This document shows positions 21,159 to 29,510 of a stretch of 64,000 nucleotides of DNA, one piece after another. The DNA lies in contig NZ_VBUT01000010.1 of assembly GCF_005863245.1 (NCBI RefSeq), positions 1-64,000 of the forward strand, read 5' to 3'. The stretch is from Nocardia cyriacigeorgica (GTDB lineage: Bacteria; Actinomycetota; Actinomycetes; Mycobacteriales; Mycobacteriaceae). A model generated the notes under the pieces. The model was given only the letters and a program-made list of their open reading frames with translations, was not told the DNA's origin and ran no database searches. Both the position numbers and the translations under genes were made by a program. Within the stretch, counting starts at the first letter, position 1, and the number at the start of each line of letters is the position of its first letter.

Positions 21159-22058
21159 CTAGCTACTCGTGAGGCGGAAGATGCGTAGATCTTCCGGCAC
21201 ACCACTCAATGGCGCGGCGAACATCCCTCGCCGATACGGCTTGACCGTGTACCCGAGTTCCTCGAGCACCCCTGGCGAGACCGAGCGCAGGGTGGCCTCC
21301 GACAGCATGGTGCGGCCGTTGCCGCCCGCTTCCATCACGCGCGCGGCGATGGTGACGTCGACGCCGAGCCAGTCGCCGCCGATCTCCCGTGGCGTGCCGG
21401 TGTGCAGGCCGATCCGCATCTGTGGGGTGTAGCCGTCCACGCTGACCTCGGCCAGCGCCCGCTTGGCCGCCACCGCCGCCTTCACCGCCGCGTCGGCGGT
21501 CGGGAACACCGCCATCACGCCGTCACCCATGCGTTTCACCACTTGACCGCCCCGCTCGGCGATGGGCGGCTCGATGGCCTTGGCCACCCGGCGCAGCAGT
21601 TCGAGCGTGGCCTCGTCACCGGCCGACAGCGACCATTTCGAGAACGACACCAGGTCGGTGAACATGACGGTGACTTCCTGGGTGCCCCGGCCACGGCCCA
21701 CCCGCTCCAGCGCCGCCTGCCACACCTGCAACGCGCCGAAGCCGATCTCGCGTGCCGCGCTCGGGCGGGGGCCGACGAACTTGTCCGCGGCTCGCGCGAC
21801 CGCGCGCGGACCTCCGGGACCGGAGACCGACAGCGGATCACCGAAGGACGGATCGCCCGGCAGCTGTTCGCGGGCCTTGCGCAGGACACCGATCACGTCA
21901 GGGCGCTGGTTGGCCGCGGTCATCAGAGCCGCGATCGCGCGCGGCCGGGGACGGCGGGAGGACCCGCCTCGAGCGGAGGAATCGGCGGCGCCGGGATCCG
22001 CGCCGTTCGCTTCCGGTTCCGGTCCGGACACCGCACCGCCGGAAGGTGTTCTGCTCAC
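21159..22058 (-). CDS. class III adenylate/guanylate cyclase-like protein
   Basis: 299 residues: a Pro/Gly-rich N-terminus, a helical segment, then a class III cyclase domain (about residues 127-270). Metal residues are present, Asp135 in VMFTDLVSFS and Asp179 in KRMGDGVMAVF, with Lys175 and Asp229 for purine recognition and Arg240 for transition-state binding. The paired Asn is missing: the usual VNxAAR reads VTIAAR with Thr236. The protein may be weakly active or have changed specificity. GTG 22058 is the likely start. The upstream gap contains two perfect hairpins ending the ABC operon. Confidence 0.8.
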   Translation of the reverse strand: MSRTPSGGAVSGPEPEANGADPGAADSSARGGSSRRPRPRAIAALMTAANQRPDVIGVLRKAREQLPGDPSFGDPLSVSGPGGPRAVARAADKFVGPRPSAAREIGFGALQVWQAALERVGRGRGTQEVTVMFTDLVSFSKWSLSAGDEATLELLRRVAKAIEPPIAERGGQVVKRMGDGVMAVFPTADAAVKAAVAAKRALAEVSVDGYTPQMRIGLHTGTPREIGGDWLGVDVTIAARVMEAGGNGRTMLSEATLRSVSPGVLEELGYTVKPYRRGMFAAPLSGVPEDLRIFRLTSS

Positions 22059-22109
22059 GCCCCGAGGGTATCCCAGCCGACCCGTCGCCGGTGACGGCGA
22101 TAAACGGCA

Positions 22110-22141
22110 CCGGCCCGGTGCGAAAGTTCGCACCGGGCCGG
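22110..22141 (-). terminator. perfect 15-bp hairpin between ABC permease and cyclase genes
   Basis: CCGGCCCGGTGCGAA (22110-22124) pairs perfectly with 22127-22141 around two bases. It lies 50 bases upstream of the cyclase start and downstream of the ABC permease on the same strand. Probably a second terminator in tandem, or a 5-prime structure of the cyclase transcript. Confidence 0.6.
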
Positions 22142-22148
22142 AAAGTAC

Positions 22149-22181
22149 CGCACCGTCCGCCGGGCAGTGGCGGACGGTGCG
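22149..22181 (-). terminator. perfect 13-bp hairpin downstream of the ABC permease
   Basis: CGCACCGTCCGCC (22149-22161) pairs perfectly with 22169-22181 around a 7-base loop. It is the first structure met by transcription leaving the ABC permease gene. There is no strong T-run, as is common for actinobacterial hairpin terminators. Confidence 0.6.
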
Positions 22182-22265
22182 AGGGGCGCTGACCTCCCGA
22201 CAAGGTCTGCTACCCACCAACCCGAGTGGCGAGGGAGGGCAACTCGGGTAGTCCATACATTCGGG

Positions 22266-23027
22266 CTAGGCGTCGCGCTGGTTCACCGCGAACAGCGAAG
22301 CTCCGAACACGATCGCGACGAAGGCGATGAAGTAGAGCAGGCTGCCCCACACACCCCAGTGCCAGTTGCCGACCGGCTCTTCGACCGCGAGGAAGCGGTT
22401 GGCGTTGGCGAAGGGCAGGAACGGAGTCACATTGCGGCCGAAGCTGCCGAACGCGCCCAGCAGCGGCTCGATGAGCAGCGACCACAGCACGATCAGCGAG
22501 ATCGCCGCCGCCGACTGCCGCACCAGCACGCCGACCGCGATGGCCAGCGCAACGCACAGGAAGGTGTAGATGGGCAGGCCGTAGATCGTGCGCCAGTGGC
22601 CGTCCAGCACCAGGGTGGCGGCCGCTTCGGACCCGCCGACCAGCTTGCCGACCAGGAACGCACCGAACGCGAGCACGGTGGTGAGCACGGCGCCGTAGAA
22701 CCCGACGAGCGCGGTCTTGGTGAGGATCACGAGGTTGCGGTTCGGCACCGCCTGGAACGTCGTACGGATGACGCCGAAGCGGTATTCGCTGGTCACCGTG
22801 AGCGCCGCCATGATCATCAGCACCATGACGCCGAAGCCGGACACGCCCGCGGTCACGGTGCCGATGTCGAGCGAGGGCACCTCACCCGATTCGGTCCCCG
22901 CGGTGCGCACGACCAGCGCGAACAACGCCGCGAGGCCGAGGCCGAGCACGACGACGATCACCGAGCACCACCACGGTGACCTGGTCGAGGTCAGTTTGAT
23001 CCGTTCCGCTTCCAGCACGCCGATCAC
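22266..23027 (-). CDS. ABC-2 type transporter permease
   Basis: 253 residues with six predicted membrane helices, beginning VIGVLEAERIKLTSTRSPWW, the usual opening of actinobacterial ABC-2 permeases that pair with DrrA/CcmA-like ATPases. A short extracellular loop follows helix 1 (TESGEVPSLDIG). The GTG start at 23027 overlaps the ATPase stop (GTGA), so the two are translationally coupled. The substrate is unknown; multidrug or lipid export would be typical. Confidence 0.85.
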   Translation of the reverse strand: MIGVLEAERIKLTSTRSPWWCSVIVVVLGLGLAALFALVVRTAGTESGEVPSLDIGTVTAGVSGFGVMVLMIMAALTVTSEYRFGVIRTTFQAVPNRNLVILTKTALVGFYGAVLTTVLAFGAFLVGKLVGGSEAAATLVLDGHWRTIYGLPIYTFLCVALAIAVGVLVRQSAAAISLIVLWSLLIEPLLGAFGSFGRNVTPFLPFANANRFLAVEEPVGNWHWGVWGSLLYFIAFVAIVFGASLFAVNQRDA

Positions 23028-23977
23028 AGCGCACCTCCCATCACCTGATCGTCGGTCCCGACGCCGCCACCGTGGTACTGCACGGCGCCGCCGGTCATCC
23101 GCATGAACGCCTCCTCCAGCGAGGCCCGCTGCGGCGCGAGTTCGAACAGCGTGATGTCGTTCGCGCCCGCCAGCTTGCCGACCGCGTCACTGGTGACGCC
23201 CGCGATCATCAGCGCCGGTCCGTCCTGGCCGGTGCCGTCCTCGCGCACGGTCATGCCGTTGGAGGTGAGAATGCTGCGCAGCTGATCGAGCTGCGGGCTG
23301 CGCACCCGCACCGACGACTCCGAGGCGCGGTCGATGAATTCCTGGGTGGTCGAATCCGAGATGAGCTTGCCGCGCCCGATCACCACCAGGTGTTCGGCGG
23401 TCTGCGCCATCTCCGAGAGCAGATGGCTCGACACCAGCACGGTGCGTCCTTCGGCGGCCAGGCGCTGCATGAACCGGCGGATCCACAGGATGCCCTCCGG
23501 GTCGAGGCCGTTGACCGGTTCGTCGAACAGCAGCACCGGCGGATCGCCGAGCAGGGCGCCGGCCAGGCCGAGGCGCTGGGACATGCCGAGGGAGAATCCG
23601 CCCGCGTTCTTACCGGCGACCTCGGACAGGCCGACCAGCCGCAGCACCTCTTCGACCCGCGATTTCGGGATGCCGTTGGAGGCGGCCATCCACTGCAGGT
23701 GAGCGCGCGCGGAACGGTTCGGATGCACCCATTTGGCGTCGAGCAGGGCGCCCACTTCGCGCAGCGGCTGGTCCAGGTCGTGGTACGGCCTGCCGTTGAT
23801 CAGGGCGGTTCCGGCGGTCGGCCGGTCCAGCCCGAGGATCATGCGCATCGTGGTCGACTTACCGGCGCCGTTCGGTCCGAGGAAGCCCGTCACCTGTCCG
23901 GGACGAACGGTGAAGGTCAGATCCTGAACCGCGACGGTCTGCCCGTAGTGCTTGGTCAGGCCCTTCAGTTCGATCAT
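23024..23977 (-). CDS. ABC transporter ATP-binding protein
   Basis: 317 residues. Walker A GPNGAGKST, signature FSLGMSQRLGLAGAL and Walker B PVLLFDEPVNGLD are all intact, followed by the H-loop in SSHLLSEM. The C-terminal 90 residues resemble the DUF4162-like regulatory tail of DrrA-type exporter ATPases. It forms a two-gene exporter with the downstream permease. A perfect 20-base palindrome lies 56 bases upstream of the start and is a probable operator. Confidence 0.9.
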   Translation of the reverse strand: MIELKGLTKHYGQTVAVQDLTFTVRPGQVTGFLGPNGAGKSTTMRMILGLDRPTAGTALINGRPYHDLDQPLREVGALLDAKWVHPNRSARAHLQWMAASNGIPKSRVEEVLRLVGLSEVAGKNAGGFSLGMSQRLGLAGALLGDPPVLLFDEPVNGLDPEGILWIRRFMQRLAAEGRTVLVSSHLLSEMAQTAEHLVVIGRGKLISDSTTQEFIDRASESSVRVRSPQLDQLRSILTSNGMTVREDGTGQDGPALMIAGVTSDAVGKLAGANDITLFELAPQRASLEEAFMRMTGGAVQYHGGGVGTDDQVMGGAL

Positions 23978-24032
23978 GCCTACAGCATTGCGCAGAATTC
24001 GCCGGCGCGCGTCGGTATAAAGGCTTGTCGTC

Positions 24033-24052
24033 GATCATCCTCGAGGATGATC
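24033..24052. promoter_or_regulatory. perfect 20-bp palindrome upstream of the ABC operon
   Basis: GATCATCCTC followed by GAGGATGATC is a perfect palindrome without spacer, in the 233-base gap between the ABC ATPase start and the thiG stop. Its position relative to the minus-strand ATPase gene suits a repressor operator. No regulator gene lies next to it in the window, so the binding protein is unknown. Confidence 0.6.
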
Positions 24053-24210
24053 TAGTCCCCGGGTGGGACCCCCGGTCGTCCCGGAGTCTGCCGCGTGGTC
24101 GGCGGACTCACGACGACGGTAGTCGGCCGCCCGGGTAGGTCCGCCGTGCGGCGAACTCGGACCGCTCGGCCGATCGACGGGGCAGGCTTACCCTCGGCGT
24201 CCAGGTCGAG

Positions 24211-24987
24211 TCAGCCGAGGGCGGGCGAGGACGCCTGAGCCCAGAAGCGCTTGGGGATTCGCCCGGCCTCGCGCGCCAGTCGACCGGCGCGAACGGCGTC
24301 GGCCATGGCGGCGGCCATCAGCGCGGGTTGCCTGGCCCGGGTCACCGCCGTCGCCAGCAGCACCGCCGAGCAGCCCAGTTCCATGGCCAGCGCGGCATCA
24401 CTGGCGGTGCCGATACCCGCGTCCAGGATCACCGGGACGCCCGCCTCGGCCACGATCATCTCGATATTGTGCGGATTGCCGATGCCGAGGCCGGTGCCGA
24501 TGGGTGCGCCGAGCGGCATCACCGCCGCGCAGCCCGCCTCCTCGAGCCTGCGGGCCAGGATCGGGTCGTCATTGGTGTAGGGCAGCACCACGAAACCGGC
24601 GTCGACCAGCTTTTCCGCGGCGTCGAGCAGTTCGATCGGATCGGGCAGCAGGGTGCGCTCGTCGGCGACCACCTCGAGCTTGACCCAGTTGGTGTCGAGC
24701 GCCTCGCGGGCCAGTTGCGCGGTGAGCACCGCCTCGGCGGCCGTGCGGCAGCCGGCGGTGTTGGGCAGGGGCGCGATATCCAGGCGTTTGAGCAGGTCGA
24801 GCACGCCGGTGCCGCCTGCCGCGTCGACCCGGCGCATGGCGACGGTGGTCAGCTCGGTGCCGGAGGCCACCAGGGCCTCCTCCAGCACGGCCAGGCTCTC
24901 GGCGCCGCCGGTGCCCATGATGAGCCGGGAGCCGAACTGCCGCCCCGCGATCTCGAGTGGGGCGTCGGGGGAAACCTGGTCAGCCAC
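24211..24987 (-). CDS. thiG: thiazole synthase
   Basis: 258 residues of the ThiG TIM barrel that condenses dehydroglycine, DXP and ThiS thiocarboxylate into the thiazole phosphate. Diagnostic pieces are SRLIMGTGGAESL, LPNTAGCRTAAEA with WVKLEVV (the active-site lysine strand), and VMPLGAPIGTGLGI and LDAGIGTASDAA, which bind phosphate. GTG 24987 overlaps the end of thiS. It is the last gene of thiO-thiS-thiG. Confidence 0.95.
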   Translation of the reverse strand: MADQVSPDAPLEIAGRQFGSRLIMGTGGAESLAVLEEALVASGTELTTVAMRRVDAAGGTGVLDLLKRLDIAPLPNTAGCRTAAEAVLTAQLAREALDTNWVKLEVVADERTLLPDPIELLDAAEKLVDAGFVVLPYTNDDPILARRLEEAGCAAVMPLGAPIGTGLGIGNPHNIEMIVAEAGVPVILDAGIGTASDAALAMELGCSAVLLATAVTRARQPALMAAAMADAVRAGRLAREAGRIPKRFWAQASSPALG

Positions 24988-25198
24988 CTTGGACCGCCGT
25001 CAGCACGTCGATCTGCCAGCCGCGGCCGACCGGCTCGTCCCAACGCGATTTCGGGAACACCGCGCCGTCGACGGCCAGCGCCACACCCTGACAGGGCAGA
25101 TCCAGCCGGGTGAGCAGCTCGCGCACGGTGAGCGGTTCGGCGAACTCGTGGTCCTGGCCGTTCACGGTGACACCGATGGGCACAGATAGCGCGGTCAT
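24980..25198 (-). CDS. thiS: sulfur carrier protein ThiS
   Basis: 72 residues with a ubiquitin-like fold and the required C-terminal Gly-Gly (LTAVQGG). It contains VTVNGQDHEF and LAVDGAVFPKSRWDE, typical of ThiS. The C-terminal glycine becomes the thiocarboxylate sulfur donor for ThiG. Start ATG 25198 overlaps the thiO stop and its end overlaps thiG. Confidence 0.94.
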   Translation of the reverse strand: MTALSVPIGVTVNGQDHEFAEPLTVRELLTRLDLPCQGVALAVDGAVFPKSRWDEPVGRGWQIDVLTAVQGG

Positions 25199-26289
25199 CG
25201 AACTCCTCCTGCGGATGAAACAGCCGGCGCGGACGGCGCCGAAAAGCGTTGCGGATCAGCCGAAGCCACCTCGGGCAGCGGGGCGCCCGCCAGCTCGGCC
25301 AGCACCGCGTCGGCGGTGATGGCGGTGGTGAGCATGCCGTTGCGGCCGTGGCCGGTGGCGGCGACGATTCGGTCGGTGAGCCTGCCGATCAGCGGCAGAT
25401 TGTCCGGCGTGCCCGGGCGCGAGCCCGCATTCGCCTCGGCCAGTTCGTATTCGCCGATACCGGGCAGGATGGCCTCGGCGTCGGCGATCAGGTCGCGGAC
25501 TCCGGCGACGGTGACCGCCACATCGAAGCCCGCCTCGTATTGCGTTGCGCCGACCACGATTCCGTCCTCGCGCGGCACCAGATACACCGGCCTGCCGTGC
25601 ACCCGGGCGCGGATCACCCGGGTCGGAACGGGCTGCGCACCCGGCCGATGCCGCAGCCGCAGGATCTCACCCTTGACCGGACGCACCGGCAGCTGCGGGC
25701 ACAGCCGAGCCGAGGCGGCGCCCGCGGCCAGCACGATCTGGTCGTGCGGCAGGGCATCGACGTCGTCAACGGATTCGGCTCGCACCTCGACCCCGACGGC
25801 GTCGACGGCCACGCGCAGCGCACTCAGCAGCAGTCGGTTGTCGATGGCGGGCTCGGCGGTGGCGAGCATGCCCGCGCGGACGGTGCGGGCGAGCCCCGGT
25901 TCGAGTTCGCGCACTCCGGCGCGGTCGAGAATCCGCAGGTCGTGGCCGTGGCCGCCGACCCAGTCGGCAATGGTGTGCAGGTCGGCGGCGTCGGCGGCGT
26001 CCAGCGCCACCGTCAGGGTCTGCTCGGCCACGTACACGTCGGTGCCGGTGGTGGCTTCCAGCCGCGCGGCGAACACGGGCCAGTGCGCGAGGGCGGCGGC
26101 GCCGAATGCGAGGACGGCGTCCTCACCCGGCCAGCCCTCCGACAGCGGCGCCAGCATTCCGCCGGCAACCCAGGAGGCGCCGGAGGCGACAGCCGGATCG
26201 AACAGGGTGACCGTCCACCCGGCCTCCGCGGCCCGCCATGCCGCGGCGAGCCCGATGGCGCCGCCACCGACGACGGCCAGAGTGGGCAT
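25195..26289 (-). CDS. thiO: glycine oxidase ThiO
   Basis: 364 residues of the DAO fold. FAD site TLAVVGGGAIGLAAAWRAA at the N-terminus; VKGEILRLR, YLVPREDGIVVGAT and the C-terminal GHGRNGMLTTAITAD are as in glycine oxidases. It oxidises glycine to the imine used by ThiG. ATG 26289 has GAGGAGGA upstream; the open frame extends to 26544 but into the divergent thiE gene. Divergent from thiE with a 52-base gap that is too short for a TPP riboswitch. Confidence 0.93.
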   Translation of the reverse strand: MPTLAVVGGGAIGLAAAWRAAEAGWTVTLFDPAVASGASWVAGGMLAPLSEGWPGEDAVLAFGAAALAHWPVFAARLEATTGTDVYVAEQTLTVALDAADAADLHTIADWVGGHGHDLRILDRAGVRELEPGLARTVRAGMLATAEPAIDNRLLLSALRVAVDAVGVEVRAESVDDVDALPHDQIVLAAGAASARLCPQLPVRPVKGEILRLRHRPGAQPVPTRVIRARVHGRPVYLVPREDGIVVGATQYEAGFDVAVTVAGVRDLIADAEAILPGIGEYELAEANAGSRPGTPDNLPLIGRLTDRIVAATGHGRNGMLTTAITADAVLAELAGAPLPEVASADPQRFSAPSAPAVSSAGGVR

Positions 26290-26341
26290 CGGTTCCTCCT
26301 CGTGTTCGCATACCCACGGTAGCGCGGCTACGGTCGAAGGC

Positions 26342-27040
26342 GTGCAACCCTCCCACCCGAACCGACCGCTGCCGCCACGGGAGCGCCTGGCTACCGCGCG
26401 GTTGTATCTGTGCACCGACGCCCGACGGGAAAAGGGCGATCTGGCCAAGTTCGCCGAGGCCGCGCTCGCCGGCGGTGTCGACATCATCCAGCTACGCGAC
26501 AAGGGGTCACCGGGCGAGCAGAAGTTCGGCCCGCTCGAGGCCAAGGCGGAGCTCGGCGCCCTCGCCGAATTGAAGGCCGCCGCCCGCAGGCACGGCGCGC
26601 TCGTCGCGGTGAACGACCGGGCCGATCTGGCGCTCGCCGCGGGTGCGGACGTGCTGCATCTCGGTCAGGGCGATCTGCCGCCGTGGTACGCGCGCCGCAT
26701 CCTCGGCCCCGACGTGGTGATCGGCCGCTCCACCCACAATCGCGCGCAGGCCGGGCTGGCCGCCATCGACGAGCACATCGATTACTTCTGCACCGGACCG
26801 GTCTGGGCGACGCCGACCAAACCGAACCGCCAAGCCGCCGGGCTCGACCTGGTCCGCTCCACGGCCGAAGCGCATCCGACGCGTCCGTGGTTCGCCATCG
26901 GCGGTATCGATGCGGAGCGGCTGCCCGAGGTGCTGGAGGCGGGCGCCGACCGGGTCGTTGTGGTCCGGGCGATCACCGAGGCGCGAGATCCCGAAGCCGC
27001 GGCGCGCGAGCTCAAGGCCGCATTGCTCGCCAACGTCTGA
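26342..27040 (+). CDS. thiE: thiamine-phosphate synthase
   Basis: 232 residues of TIM-barrel ThiE that joins HMP-PP and thiazole phosphate. Key segments: LYLCTDARREKGDLAKFAEA, IIQLRDKG (Arg/Lys for pyrophosphate), VNDRADLAL, GADVLHLGQGDLP, and FCTGPVWATPTKPN (thiazole phosphate loop), then FAIGGID. GTG 26342 is chosen because it is the nearest start to conserved sequence and leaves room for divergent promoters with thiO. Together with thiO-S-G it forms the local thiamine unit. Confidence 0.94.
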   Translation: MQPSHPNRPLPPRERLATARLYLCTDARREKGDLAKFAEAALAGGVDIIQLRDKGSPGEQKFGPLEAKAELGALAELKAAARRHGALVAVNDRADLALAAGADVLHLGQGDLPPWYARRILGPDVVIGRSTHNRAQAGLAAIDEHIDYFCTGPVWATPTKPNRQAAGLDLVRSTAEAHPTRPWFAIGGIDAERLPEVLEAGADRVVVVRAITEARDPEAAARELKAALLANV

Positions 27041-27201
27041 GCACGCGGGGCACAGGCCGACCACATAGGTCGCCGATCAGGTCGTGGATCGAGCGGCCGA
27101 TCGGACGCGGACGCTCAACCGCCGAGTCCACCGCCGGACCGCGCTAATGCGGGCCGACCGGAGATCACCGGCGACTGGCCGGGCAGGCGGGTGCCGAACG
27201 C

Positions 27202-27894
27202 TCAGGACAGGATCTGGCCCGTCGTCAAAGCCAGCGTCCGAGCGGGTTCTGGCCGGTCCTGCACGGAATCGTGCTCGGTGAGATCAGCGAGCCCTTCGAT
27301 GATCGTGGCGAAATCGCCCGGCCCGTCGGCCACGGCGTGCAGCCAGATGAACCCCTGCTCCGCGAGATCGACGGTGCGGGGCAGGGCGGCGGCCAAGGCG
27401 GGCGCTTGGGCGATACCGGCCAGGTCCACCCGAGCGGGGACGGCGCGCAGTTCGGGCCAGGCGAGGGCGAAGCCGGGATGCAGCGGCCTGGCGTCCACTT
27501 CGTCTTCGGGTACCCAGGCCAGCTCGACACTTTCCCGGTTGGCGCTGGTCGCCAAGGTGTGCGCCGCATCGGCGACCACGGTCGTGTAGGTCCAGCCGCT
27601 CGGCGCGCAGGCCGTCACCCGTTCGGCGCGCACCCGCAGATCGGTCGAGGCGATTCCGGCTTCCTCCCAGGCCTCTCGGACGGCGGCGTGCATGGGCGTC
27701 TCATGGCTGTCGCGGGCGCCGCCGGGCAGCGCCCAGGTGCCGCCCTGATGACTCCACGGCGCACGATGCTGCAACAGGACCGCCGAGCCGCCGCCCTCCA
27801 GCGGCGCCCGCAGCAGTAGACCGGCAGCCCCGAACTTTCCCCAGTGGCGGACCCCATCCGGTCCGCGCGACCAGCCGTCGCCGTCACCACGCAT
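27202..27894 (-). CDS. mutT3: NUDIX hydrolase
   Basis: 230 residues with an intact Nudix box at about residues 58-80: GGARDSHETPMHAAVREAW followed by EEAGI. The surrounding HQGGTWALPGG and AELVWVPEDE-type strand are as in MutT-like and NudF-like enzymes. The substrate (oxidised nucleotides or other nucleoside diphosphate derivative) is not readable. The position between thiE and glnX matches M. tuberculosis Rv0413 (mutT3), which is the basis for the symbol. Confidence 0.82.
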   Translation of the reverse strand: MRGDGDGWSRGPDGVRHWGKFGAAGLLLRAPLEGGGSAVLLQHRAPWSHQGGTWALPGGARDSHETPMHAAVREAWEEAGIASTDLRVRAERVTACAPSGWTYTTVVADAAHTLATSANRESVELAWVPEDEVDARPLHPGFALAWPELRAVPARVDLAGIAQAPALAAALPRTVDLAEQGFIWLHAVADGPGDFATIIEGLADLTEHDSVQDRPEPARTLALTTGQILS

Positions 27895-28154
27895 TTCGCA
27901 CCATCCTCGTCACCTGGCACTCCTATAGTGCCGCACGCGCCGCCTGGAGTGGGCGGCCTCCGCGCGACACCCGGCCGACCCGGCCGGGATCGGCCACACG
28001 CCCCACACATCGGCCTCCGGGCACTAACCTTGGCCGGTTACCGACGTCGACGGCCGGTCACAGAGACCGGATGAGTTGTCGGCGCACGGGATGGGGCCAG
28101 ACAGAATAGGCTCCGAAACAGCGCAAACAGGCGCCCCTGAGCGGGGAGGTGGAC

Positions 28155-29510
28155 ATGACGCGGTTGGCAGCGGATCGGGCGGCGGCGGTACAGGAGCCGG
28201 CGACCGATTCCGAGCCGCCGAACGGGAGTGGGCGACGGCTCCCGGTGCGTCCGCATGTGCGGGCGATGCGTGAGCAGCTCGACCCGGCCAATCTACGATC
28301 CTTCGCCCGGTCCACGCCGGGCCGGCTGATCGGAGTCGGCCTACTACTCGCCGTGGTGTGCCTGGCCGCCGGCGCGACGACGGCGGCGACGGTCAACGAA
28401 CGCCAGAACGGGCTCGACGTGCTCCTGGTCGAAACCGAACCCGATGCGCACTCCGCACACCGGATCTACACCTCGCTCTCGGTGGCCGACGCCGCCGCCG
28501 CGACCGCGTTCATCTCCGGCGGCCTGGAACCACAGCACGTGCGCGACCGCTACAGCCAGGCGGTCGGCGAATCGGCGGCCGAACTCGCCGCACTGTCCGG
28601 CGAAGGCCCGGACCAGCGGCTGCGCACCGGCATCGCGACCGGGCTCCCGGTGTACACCGGGTTGATCGAGACGGCGCGAGCCAACAACCGCAGCGGGTAT
28701 CCGGTGGGCGCGGCCTACCTGAGTGAAGCGTCGAATCAGATGCAGACCAGGCTGCTGCCGATGGCGGGCGAACTCCAGCAGCATCGCTCCGACGCGGTCG
28801 ACGACGCACAGCGACGTCATGTCCGGCCGCCGTGGATCGCGATCGCCTTGCTGGTCCTCGCCCTGGCCGGGTTGATCTGGGCCCAGGTCGATTTCGCGCG
28901 CCGCTGGCACCGCACGTTCAATCCCGGACTGCTGCTCGCCGCAGGCGCGGTGCTGCTGTTGCTGGTCTGGACAGTGGTGGCGGGATCCATCTCGGCCACC
29001 GCGATGATCCGCGGCCGCGATGACGCCGCCCGTGCGGCCGACCGCCTGACCGAAAGCCGCATCCTGGCCCAGCAGGCCAGGTCCGCGGAAACCCTGAAGC
29101 TGGTGCGCCGCGATGCCACCGGCGACTACGACCTCACCTACGACGCCAACCGCACTAGACTCACCGAACTGCTCGCCGACGACGCCCCGGGCGCCGCGGA
29201 TGCCCGTGCGGCACTCGACCGTTGGCATAGCGCGCATCAACGGATGAACGAGGCCCTCGACCGTGGCGATTTCGTCGCCGCCGCCGCGGTGGCGACCGGT
29301 CCTGGCGCCGACGATTCCGCCGCCCAGGTGGACGCGCTCGATCACGCGCTGGCCTCCGGAATCGCCGATACCAGGGACACCTTGCGCGACGACATCTCTC
29401 AGAGCGCGCGCGTGCTGGACTTCCTCGCCCCCGGCGCGCTGATCCTCGGCATCCTCGGCGCGGCCTGCGTCGCCCTCGGTGTCTGGCCCCGACTGCGGGA
29501 GTATCGATGA
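28155..29510 (+). CDS. glnX: GlnX-type membrane signalling protein
   Basis: 451 residues: a basic N-terminal region, a first membrane helix (GRLIGVGLLLAVVCLAAGA), an extracytoplasmic helical domain of about 120 residues, two helices (WIAIALLVLALAGLIWAQ and LLLAAGAVLLLLVWTVVAG), a second extracytoplasmic domain and a last helix. This matches mycobacterial GlnX, which links extracellular aspartate/glutamate sensing by GlnH to PknG. The start is ATG 28155: the GTG at 28149 is part of the GGGGAGG ribosome site. The stop overlaps glnH (ATGA). Confidence 0.85.
   Translation: MTRLAADRAAAVQEPATDSEPPNGSGRRLPVRPHVRAMREQLDPANLRSFARSTPGRLIGVGLLLAVVCLAAGATTAATVNERQNGLDVLLVETEPDAHSAHRIYTSLSVADAAAATAFISGGLEPQHVRDRYSQAVGESAAELAALSGEGPDQRLRTGIATGLPVYTGLIETARANNRSGYPVGAAYLSEASNQMQTRLLPMAGELQQHRSDAVDDAQRRHVRPPWIAIALLVLALAGLIWAQVDFARRWHRTFNPGLLLAAGAVLLLLVWTVVAGSISATAMIRGRDDAARAADRLTESRILAQQARSAETLKLVRRDATGDYDLTYDANRTRLTELLADDAPGAADARAALDRWHSAHQRMNEALDRGDFVAAAAVATGPGADDSAAQVDALDHALASGIADTRDTLRDDISQSARVLDFLAPGALILGILGAACVALGVWPRLREYR

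Noticed and set aside
26290..26341. TPP riboswitch ahead of thiO or thiE
   Set aside because: The gap is only 52 bases and lacks the CTGAGA and related core of a TPP aptamer.
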